A DNA stretch of 5,052 nt. It comes from JBAVQS01 sp049694275. Lineage in GTDB: Bacteria > Chloroflexota > Anaerolineae > UBA4142 > SHND01. Below, in pieces: positions 1-5,052 of this stretch. Both the position numbers and the translations under genes were made by a program. The stretch is from positions 1 through 5,052 of the forward strand of contig JBAVQS010000268.1 in NCBI GenBank assembly GCA_049694275.1, read 5' to 3'. Each line of letters opens with the position of its first letter. Within the stretch, counting starts at the first letter, position 1. The notes under the pieces were generated by a model. The model had not been told where the DNA came from. It saw only the letters and a list, made by a program, of their open reading frames with translations, and did not search any database.

Positions 1-6
1 GTCGCG

Positions 7-15
7 GGAGAAAGG
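7..15 (+). promoter_or_regulatory. Ribosome binding site of the SDR-like gene
   Basis: A purine run containing GGAG (7-10) and AAGG (12-15) lies 4-9 nt before the ATG at 20 and supports that start. The promoter, if there is one, lies outside the window. Confidence 0.6.
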
Positions 16-19
16 TAAA

Positions 20-961
20 ATGGCTGAACAGGAATTGCACGTTGTCACCGGCGCGTTTGGTTATTCGGGCAAGTACATTGCGGCGCGGCTGTTACAGGCC
101 GGCCATCGCGTGCGGACGCTGACCAATTCGACCGGGCGGGCCAATCCATTCCGCGGGCAGGTCGAGGCGCGTCCGTTCAATTTCGACCGGACGGATGAGC
201 TGGTCGAGTCGCTCAAGGGGGCGCGGGTCCTCTATAATACCTACTGGGTCCGGTTCAACTATTCCTTTTTCAAACAGTCGGCGGCGGTCTGGAACACGAT
301 CAAGCTGTTCGACGCGGCGAAAAAGGCGGGAGTCGAACGCGTAGTGCACGTCAGCATCACCAACCCCTCCGAGGAATCGCCCCTGGAATATTTCTCGGGC
401 AAGGCGCGGCTGGAGCGGGCGCTCATGACCTCCGGCCTCTCCTATGCCATCCTCCGCCCCACGGTCCTCTTTGGCAAGGAGGATATTCTCATCAATAATA
501 TCGCCTGGGTGCTGCGACGTTTTCCGGTGTTTGGTGTTTTTGGAGATGGCCGGTATCGCTTGCAGCCAATTTATGTGGACGACCTGGCAGAACTGGCGGT
601 CGCGCAGGGGCGCGCGAGGGAAAACGGGATCATCGACGCCATCGGCCCGGAGAGCTTTACCTACCGCGGCCTGGTCGAGGTCATCGGCGATCTCATCGGC
701 GTACGCCGGCCGATCGTGTCGGTCCCACCGCTGCTCGGGTTCCTGGTCGGGTGGGGCGTCGGCCAGCTCATGGGCGATGTCACCATCACCTGGCCCGAGG
801 TACAGGGGTTGATGGCCGACCTGCTCTATACGCAATCACCCCCGGCGGGGCCGACGCGTCTGACCGAGTGGACGCACGAGCACGCCGGAACCCTGGGCAT
901 TCGCTATGCGAGCGAGCTCGCCCGGCGCAAGAACCGCGAGATGTCGTACGAAGCATTGTAA
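20..961 (+). CDS. NAD(P)-binding atypical SDR / NAD-dependent epimerase-like protein
   Basis: This 313-residue protein has an N-terminal Rossmann fold. The dinucleotide-binding TGAFGYSG motif (residues 10-17, pattern TGxxGxxG) follows the first beta strand. A Y124-x3-K128 pair (YFSGK) matches the SDR catalytic Tyr/Lys, with S112 in VHVSI as the likely catalytic Ser. ILRPT (144-148) and YVDDLA (195-200) are typical of extended/atypical SDRs of the NmrA, NDUFA9-like and epimerase groups. There is no signal peptide, so it is probably cytoplasmic; hydrophobic stretches at 158-174 and 236-251 could allow peripheral membrane contact. The ATG at 20 follows GGAG (7-10) and AAGG (12-15), and the Rossmann strand begins a few residues in, which supports this start. 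The substrate cannot be told: a sugar-nucleotide epimerase, quinone-linked oxidoreductase or redox-sensing role are all possible. The family call is firm and the reaction is unknown. The next gene is on the same strand after 83 nt. Confidence 0.93.
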   Translation: MAEQELHVVTGAFGYSGKYIAARLLQAGHRVRTLTNSTGRANPFRGQVEARPFNFDRTDELVESLKGARVLYNTYWVRFNYSFFKQSAAVWNTIKLFDAAKKAGVERVVHVSITNPSEESPLEYFSGKARLERALMTSGLSYAILRPTVLFGKEDILINNIAWVLRRFPVFGVFGDGRYRLQPIYVDDLAELAVAQGRARENGIIDAIGPESFTYRGLVEVIGDLIGVRRPIVSVPPLLGFLVGWGVGQLMGDVTITWPEVQGLMADLLYTQSPPAGPTRLTEWTHEHAGTLGIRYASELARRKNREMSYEAL

Positions 962-1009
962 AATGCACAATGAACCAATGAACCAATTGTGCATTGTGTA
1001 ATTGTGCAT
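962..1009. repeat. AT-rich intergenic short-repeat cluster (ATTGTGCAT units) with inverted repeat
   Basis: Immediately after the TAA of the SDR-like gene, AATGCACAAT (962-971) and ATTGTGCATT (986-995) form a perfect 10-bp inverted repeat around a 14-nt spacer. The spacer region holds an 8-bp tandem repeat, CAATGAAC twice (968-983). AATTGTGCAT occurs at 985-994 and again at 1000-1009. The tract is far more AT-rich than the flanking genes. It resembles the short tandem heptamer-type repeats scattered between genes in some bacteria. It could fold as a hairpin in the mRNA but lacks a GC-rich stem and a U-tract, so it is not a standard terminator. Confidence 0.75.
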
Positions 1010-1023
1010 GGACCATTTATACT
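994..1023 (+). promoter_or_regulatory. Possible sigma-70-type promoter for the S9 peptidase gene
   Basis: TATACT (1018-1023) matches five of six bases of the -10 consensus. TTGTGT (994-999) lies 18 nt upstream as a weak -35 (three of six). Transcription would begin near 1030, leaving a very short leader that barely includes the AAGGA ribosome site. The -35 lies within the repeat cluster. The peptidase could equally be co-transcribed from upstream, so this is tentative. Confidence 0.3.
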
Positions 1024-1029
1024 TTCTAC

Positions 1030-1034
1030 AAGGA
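1030..1034 (+). promoter_or_regulatory. Ribosome binding site (AAGGA) that fixes the S9 peptidase start
   Basis: AAGGA ends 10 nt before the ATG at 1045. It favours that start over the in-frame TTG at 994, which sits inside the short-repeat cluster and would add a 17-residue, Cys- and Tyr-containing leader unlike the family's usual N-terminus. Confidence 0.65.
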
Positions 1035-1044
1035 AAATTCACTT

Positions 1045-2976
1045 ATGGCAGATGTCAAGACAGCGCCCTATGGCTCATGGAAATCGCCGATCACCTCGGA
1101 TCTGATTGTCGGGGGATTCGTCGGGCTGGGCGGGATTACCCTCAAGGGCGCAGATATTTACTGGCTGGAGATGCGACCGGTCGAGCGGGGGCGATTCGTC
1201 CTCGTGCGGCGGACACCGGACGGCAATACGAGCGAGGTGGTGCCCGCCCCGTTCAATGTGCGCACGACCGTGCACGAGTACGGCGGCGCGGCCTATGTCG
1301 TGGACGAGCACGCCGTCTATTTTTCCAACTTTGCCGATCAACGGGTCTATGAATTGCAATTCGGCGGGTGGCCGCAGCCGATTACCCCGGCCGTGGACCT
1401 GCGCTATGCGGATTTTGTGATCGACCGCAAGCGGAACCGGCTGATCTGCGTGCGCGAGGACCATACAGGCCTGGGCGAGGCGGTCAATACCCTCGTCGCC
1501 CTGCCGCTGGATGGCAAATCGAACGGCGGCGAGGTCCTCGTATCGGGCAGTAACTTTTATTCCAACCCGCGCCTCAGCCCCGACGGCACACGGCTGGCCT
1601 GGATGTCGTGGAATCATCCGAACATGCCCTGGGATGGCGCCGAGCTGTACGTCGCCAACATCAGGCCGGACGGCACGCTCGCGCCGCGCCGCCGCGTCGC
1701 CGGCGCGGTGGACGAATCGATCTGGCAGCCCGAATGGTCGCCGCTCGGCGAGCTTTATTTTGTTTCGGACCGCACCGGCTGGTGGAACCTGTATCGCTGG
1801 CGCGACGGCGAGGTCCAGCCCCTCCGCCCGATGGCGGCCGAGTTTGGCGACGCGCAGTGGAGCTTTGGCATGTCCACCTATGCCTTTGAATCCGCACGGC
1901 ATCTCATCTGCACCTATAGCGAGAACGGCGTCTCGCATCTCGCATCACTCGACACAATGACCCTGGGCTTGACCGAGCTCCCCCTCCCCTATGAGGATAT
2001 CGATACGGTGCACGCGGTGGACGACCATGTCTTTATGCTGGCCGGGTCGCCCACCGAGCCCCGCTCTGTGATCCGGTACGACCTGGAGAAACGGCAATAC
2101 CAGGTGTTAAAGCGCTCGACCGATATCCAGGTGGACCCGGGGTATGTCTCCATCCCGGAGACGCTCGAGTTTCCAACCGAGAATGGGCTCACCGCGTACG
2201 CGTTCTATTATCCACCCACCAACAAGGACTATGAGGCGCCCGCGGGCGAGAAACCGCCGCTGATTGTGATGAGCCACGGCGGCCCGACGGGGAGCACCGG
2301 CGCCGTCCTTAGTCTCAACAAGCAGTACTGGACGAGCCGCGGTTTTGCGGTCGTCGACGTGAACTATGGCGGAAGCACCGGTTACGGGCGCGACTATCGC
2401 CGGCGGCTCAACGGACAGTGGGGCGTGGTCGATATGGACGATTGCGTGAATGCCGCCCGATACCTGGCCGCGCAGGGCGCGGTGGACCCGAGCCGGATGA
2501 CCATTACCGGCGGGAGCGCGGGCGGCTATACAACGCTGTGCGCCATCACCTTCCGCGACGTGTTCAAGGCGGGCGCCAGCCACTTTGGCATCGGCGACCT
2601 GGAAATCTTTGTTCGCGATACGCACAAGTTCGAGTCGCGCTATCTCGATTCGCTCGTCGGCTCATTCCCGGAAAAGCAGGAGGTCTATCGCGCGCGGTCG
2701 CCGATCCTGCATCTCGACCAGTTGAACTGCGCGCTCATCCTGTTCCAGGGGCTCGAAGACAAGATCGTGCCGCCCAACCAGGCGCAGCTCATGTTCGACG
2801 CGGTCAAGAAAAAGGGGCTGCCGGTCGCCTATGTGCCGTTCGAAGGCGAACAACACGGCTTTCGCCAGGCCAAGAATATTAAACGCGCCCTCGACGGCGA
2901 GCTCTATTTCTATTCGCGCGTCTTTGGCTTTGACCTCGCCGATCCGGTCGAGCCGGTTCAGATCGAAAACCTGTAG
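1045..2976 (+). CDS. S9 family serine peptidase (dipeptidyl/acylaminoacyl-peptidase type)
   Basis: The 643-residue protein has the two-domain prolyl oligopeptidase layout. Residues about 40-380 are a beta-propeller of repeated strands, with blade-like segments such as NPRLSPDGTRLAWMSW and WQPEWSPLGELYFVSDRTGWWNLY. Residues about 385-640 are an alpha/beta-hydrolase domain. Visible landmarks are HGGP (411-414, oxyanion region), a downstream NYGGSTGYGRDYR block, the nucleophile elbow GGSAGG with Ser491, Asp572 in GLEDKIVPP, and His604 in GEQHGFR, so the catalytic triad is complete. The family cleaves short peptides from their N-terminus, the propeller limiting access to small substrates; the exact specificity (X-Pro, acyl-amino acid or other) cannot be read here. 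There is no signal peptide or membrane segment, so it is probably cytoplasmic and used in peptide turnover. The length is normal for the bacterial S9C-type group and the frame is intact. A hairpin follows the stop by 10 nt. Confidence 0.96.
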   Translation: MADVKTAPYGSWKSPITSDLIVGGFVGLGGITLKGADIYWLEMRPVERGRFVLVRRTPDGNTSEVVPAPFNVRTTVHEYGGAAYVVDEHAVYFSNFADQRVYELQFGGWPQPITPAVDLRYADFVIDRKRNRLICVREDHTGLGEAVNTLVALPLDGKSNGGEVLVSGSNFYSNPRLSPDGTRLAWMSWNHPNMPWDGAELYVANIRPDGTLAPRRRVAGAVDESIWQPEWSPLGELYFVSDRTGWWNLYRWRDGEVQPLRPMAAEFGDAQWSFGMSTYAFESARHLICTYSENGVSHLASLDTMTLGLTELPLPYEDIDTVHAVDDHVFMLAGSPTEPRSVIRYDLEKRQYQVLKRSTDIQVDPGYVSIPETLEFPTENGLTAYAFYYPPTNKDYEAPAGEKPPLIVMSHGGPTGSTGAVLSLNKQYWTSRGFAVVDVNYGGSTGYGRDYRRRLNGQWGVVDMDDCVNAARYLAAQGAVDPSRMTITGGSAGGYTTLCAITFRDVFKAGASHFGIGDLEIFVRDTHKFESRYLDSLVGSFPEKQEVYRARSPILHLDQLNCALILFQGLEDKIVPPNQAQLMFDAVKKKGLPVAYVPFEGEQHGFRQAKNIKRALDGELYFYSRVFGFDLADPVEPVQIENL

Positions 2977-2986
2977 CGAACCCTGC

Positions 2987-3024
2987 AAGGGCGTTGCTTT
3001 TTGTATGAAAAGGGCAACGCCCTT
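2987..3024 (+). terminator. Strong hairpin after the S9 peptidase, terminator-like
   Basis: AAGGGCGTTGC (2987-2997) and GCAACGCCCTT (3014-3024) are perfect 11-bp complements. The stem extends inward through 2998-3002 with 3009-3013 (three T-A and two T-G pairs), leaving a 6-nt loop. It begins 10 nt after the TAG at 2974-2976, where an intrinsic terminator is expected. There is no U-tract after the 3' arm; the T-run is inside the stem. It may therefore act through another mechanism, stabilise the mRNA 3' end, or be a repetitive palindrome. Confidence 0.6.
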
Positions 3025-3029
3025 ATAAT
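3001..3029 (+). promoter_or_regulatory. Putative promoter overlapping the hairpin, driving the glycosyltransferase
   Basis: TATAAT (3024-3029) is a perfect -10 box. TTGTAT (3001-3006) lies exactly 17 nt upstream and matches the key TTG of a -35. Initiation 6-8 nt after the -10 would fall at about 3035-3037, directly before the GTG at 3038. Between the box and the GTG there is no Shine-Dalgarno-like purine run, which fits a leaderless or nearly leaderless transcript. The -10 and its spacing are observed; activity is inferred. Confidence 0.5.
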
Positions 3030-3037
3030 GCCCCATC

Positions 3038-5052
3038 GTGGTCAGGCAATCCTCTCATCGCCCGCGCACACTGCTGGCGCTCGCCGGCGCGCTGGCGGTC
3101 GCAGGCTTATTTGTCATCTCGCTCGCCTACCAGGCCATTCCCGTCTATACCGTCAAGCTCGGCGCGGACGACGGCGCCTATCTCTATAATTTTTGGGGGC
3201 CTGAGCAAGACGCCGCGGGCAACACGTTTCGCTGGACCAAAGCGCAATCCCAGATTGTCTTTCATAATGCCGGACAAATCCTGCCGACCGACCGCCCCGT
3301 CCAGCTTGAACTGCGCACGCTGGGCGTTCGACCGCCCGAGCTCGCGGGCCCCGAGTTAAAGGTCACGCTCAGGGGGAACAAGGATCAGGAGCTCGGCGCG
3401 TTCGCCGTGCCTGGCGAGTTGACCGCGCAGACCCTGACCCTCGATCCCGCGCAGGCCGGGCGGGGCGATTGGGTCGTCGATCTGACGAGCGAGACCTTTC
3501 AACCGCAGGGAGACCCCAGGGCGCTCGGCATTGTTCTGCGCCGCGCCACCCTCAGCGCGGGCAATACCCACCTGCCGGTCCTGCCCGCGTTTCCGACTAC
3601 TCTGTACGCGGTTCTCATTCCCCTCCTGCTGTTCCTTTTTGTTCATCAGGTCCGCGGCCCATCGTCGCGGCTGGCGCTCGCGGTTTCGCTCGGCGCGCTG
3701 GCGATTGAGGCCGTGGGCATTGCCCTGCAACGGGAAGAGACAGTCCTCTATTTGCCCCTGGTGTTTGGCGTCACGCTGCTCCTCGGGCTCTGGACGTTTG
3801 GGCAGATGCTGGTGGCCAGACCCTTAGGGTTTTCGCTCTCGCTTGCACAAACGCGAGTGCAAGCGGAAACCCTAAGGGTCTCGGGCCCAACCATCCATCG
3901 CCTGCTATGGGGGAGTGGCGTCGCGCTGCTGCTCGGCGGCGAGGGGTTGATCTGGTTGACCGACTGGACGGCTGTGGGCGCCGGCCTGTTGGTGGCCGGC
4001 ATGATCGCGCTCTGGCTGGGAATGCGTCTCGGGTCGCCGCTTCCGGCGCGCACCCAGGCCACGGCCCCGACGCGCGCCGAATATCTCGCGCTCGGCGCCA
4101 TCACCCTGCTCGGACTGGCGCTCCGCCTCTATCGCCTCGACGACGTGCTCTACGGGCTCTTTCGCGACGAGACCCGCATGGGACTGCTGGCGTTGCGAGT
4201 GCTCCAGGACCCGTCCTATCGCCCCATCTATGAGGGGCCGCCAATCAGCCAGAGCGGGTTGCTCATCTATCTGCTTGCAGCGACGTTCAAGGTTTTTGGC
4301 GCCAGCGTGTTTACGCTCCGCGCGGTCGGCTCGTTCGCGGGCGCGCTCACCATTCCGCTCGTCTGGCGGCTCGCCCGCGATTGGTTTGGGGACGGGCGAG
4401 TTGCGCTCATCGCCGCATTCGGGCTGGCGGTGGGGACGATGCACGTCTATTACAGCCGCTTTACCCTCCCGTACGTCGAGAGCCCCCTGCTCTCGATTCC
4501 CGCTTATATTTTTCTGGCGCGGGCGCTGCGGGACGGCCGCCTGCGAAACTATGTGCTGGCAGGGCTGTTTTTCGGCGCAACGCAGTACGCCTCACAGGTT
4601 TCGCGCATCAGCCTGGCGGTCGGCGCGTTCATGGTGCTCGACGAGATGGTCGTCCAGCGCGCGCTCCCCCGGAATTTCGTGCGGGGCGCAATCGCGGCGG
4701 CCATCGTCGCGCTGGTCGTCCTCGCGCCGCTCGCCGGCTTTGTGGCTCAGCACCCGGACGATTTCTTTGCCCGGACTGCCGAGGTCTCGCTCTTTAATGA
4801 CAAAACCTCCGGCGGCGATTACCCGATCAATCTGCTCAAGGGAAACGTCCTCGACTATGCCGGCATGTTTAACGTCGTGGGGGATTCGCACGGTGGTCAC
4901 GTCGTGCCCACACGGCCCGAGTTCGATCCCGTTATGGGAGGACTCTTTCTCATCGGGCTACTCGTCGCGCTGGCGCACTGGCGCACGCCGGCCCATCGCC
5001 GGCTCCTGTTCTGGTTCCTCGCGGCGCTCACGCCGGGATTATTGAGCATCGA
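3038..5052 (+). CDS. Membrane glycosyltransferase, GT39/ArnT-like (PMT family), 3' partial
   Basis: This frame is open from 3029, just after an in-frame TAA at 3026-3028, to the window edge, giving 671 codons from GTG 3038. The GTG is the only start that keeps the basic N-terminus (RQSSHRPR) ahead of the first membrane helix (about 12-33). Residues about 36-173 form an extracytoplasmic beta-rich module with FRWT and QPQGDPRALG landmarks. Helices follow at about 189-206, 212-232, 236-259, 289-308 and 310-332. The GT-C core begins near 348; LRLYRLDD leads to FRDET, whose D377/E378 fits the Asp-Glu pair expected in the first catalytic outer loop. Later landmarks are YYSRFTLPYVE (ending at E481), HPDDFFAR (572-579) and GDSHGGHVVPTRP near 615. 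Family members move a sugar from a polyprenyl-phosphate carrier to a lipid, glycan or protein on the outer membrane face; donor and acceptor here are unknown. A 64-bp palindrome encodes residues 261-281. The C-terminal part lies beyond the window. Confidence 0.92.
   Translation, partial: MVRQSSHRPRTLLALAGALAVAGLFVISLAYQAIPVYTVKLGADDGAYLYNFWGPEQDAAGNTFRWTKAQSQIVFHNAGQILPTDRPVQLELRTLGVRPPELAGPELKVTLRGNKDQELGAFAVPGELTAQTLTLDPAQAGRGDWVVDLTSETFQPQGDPRALGIVLRRATLSAGNTHLPVLPAFPTTLYAVLIPLLLFLFVHQVRGPSSRLALAVSLGALAIEAVGIALQREETVLYLPLVFGVTLLLGLWTFGQMLVARPLGFSLSLAQTRVQAETLRVSGPTIHRLLWGSGVALLLGGEGLIWLTDWTAVGAGLLVAGMIALWLGMRLGSPLPARTQATAPTRAEYLALGAITLLGLALRLYRLDDVLYGLFRDETRMGLLALRVLQDPSYRPIYEGPPISQSGLLIYLLAATFKVFGASVFTLRAVGSFAGALTIPLVWRLARDWFGDGRVALIAAFGLAVGTMHVYYSRFTLPYVESPLLSIPAYIFLARALRDGRLRNYVLAGLFFGATQYASQVSRISLAVGAFMVLDEMVVQRALPRNFVRGAIAAAIVALVVLAPLAGFVAQHPDDFFARTAEVSLFNDKTSGGDYPINLLKGNVLDYAGMFNVVGDSHGGHVVPTRPEFDPVMGGLFLIGLLVALAHWRTPAHRRLLFWFLAALTPGLLSI
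3818..3881. repeat. Nested palindromic element inside the glycosyltransferase coding sequence
   Basis: AGACCCTTAGGGTTT (3818-3832) and AAACCCTAAGGGTCT (3867-3881) are perfect 15-bp inverted arms. Inside them CGCTTGCAC (3840-3848) and GTGCAAGCG (3857-3865) form a second perfect 9-bp stem around an 8-nt loop, with a 7-nt bulge on one side and one base on the other. Each outer arm is itself a small palindrome (ACCCT-T-AGGGT and its complement). The reading frame passes through in frame and uses AGA, TTA, CTA and AGG, which are sparse in the rest of this gene. The encoded 21 residues lie in the loop between two predicted membrane helices, where an insertion would be tolerated. Confidence 0.85.

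Noticed and set aside
997..1002. TGTAAT as an alternative -10 box before the peptidase.
   Set aside because: No TTG-type -35 lies at a suitable distance upstream; TATACT at 1018-1023 is better placed.
994..1044. An upstream TTG start would lengthen the S9 peptidase by 17 residues.
   Set aside because: It lies in the short-repeat cluster, has no suitable ribosome site, and the ATG at 1045 has AAGGA upstream and begins with the family-like YGSWKSPIT segment.
1075..1938. Long minus-strand open frame opposite the peptidase; a similar one at 92-835 lies opposite the SDR-like gene.
   Set aside because: Both are antisense shadows of clearly homologous plus-strand genes in GC-rich DNA; their translations are Arg/Asp/Gly-rich with no recognisable motif.
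3028..3189. An ATG at 3028, next to the TATAAT box, as the start of a small gene or of the glycosyltransferase.
   Set aside because: It is in a different frame, gives a short Arg-rich peptide ending at 3189, and would not encode the N-terminal membrane helix.
3821..3878. CCCTTAGGGTTT and AAACCCTAAGGG resemble telomere repeats (TTAGGG, CCCTAAA).
   Set aside because: There is a single inverted pair, not a tandem array, and it sits in a bacterial coding sequence; the likeness is coincidental.
4230..5045. A 271-codon plus-strand frame with an ATG start.
   Set aside because: The translation is Ser/Arg-rich and low in complexity, while the overlapping frame from 3038 gives a coherent membrane glycosyltransferase.

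Overview
The window is GC-rich bacterial DNA carrying three co-oriented plus-strand genes. From left to right they are an atypical short-chain dehydrogenase/reductase-like NAD(P)-binding protein (20-961), a cytoplasmic prolyl-oligopeptidase-family (S9) serine peptidase (1045-2976), and a multi-pass membrane glycosyltransferase of the PMT/ArnT (GT39-like, GT-C fold) type. The third gene starts at a GTG at 3038 and runs off the right edge. It has no stop in the window and no ATG start, so an ATG-to-stop ORF search misses it; its frame was read by hand from 3029 to 5052 without a stop.

No marker gene fixes the organism. The best guess is a Chloroflexota bacterium (Anaerolineae-like). The main reason is the third protein: a membrane anchor, an extracytoplasmic beta-rich module with an 'RWT...GDPRALG' pattern, then a GT39-like core, a layout I associate with that phylum. 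The S9 peptidase with a 'YGSWKSPIT' N-terminus and the GC-rich, strongly GC3-biased coding fit but do not prove it.

The two gaps are short but structured. The 83-nt gap between genes 1 and 2 contains AT-rich short repeats built on ATTGTGCAT, including a perfect 10-bp inverted repeat and an 8-bp tandem repeat. The 61-nt gap between genes 2 and 3 holds a strong hairpin (11 perfect bp, extendable to 16 with wobble pairs). Its 3' foot abuts a perfect TATAAT box, which ends 8 nt before the GTG of gene 3 with no Shine-Dalgarno sequence in between. This suggests transcription end and restart in one compact element, with gene 3 made from a leaderless or nearly leaderless mRNA.

The most unusual structure lies inside gene 3: a 64-bp nested palindrome (3818-3881) with perfect 15-bp outer arms and 9-bp inner arms. 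It is translated in frame as about 21 residues of an inter-helix loop and contains a cluster of AGA, TTA, CTA and AGG codons. It looks like a mobile palindromic repeat that inserted into a coding region and was tolerated.

The three genes show no obvious shared pathway. They look like housekeeping or accessory genes rather than one defined system, and I found no defence, CRISPR, RNA-gene or transposase content.
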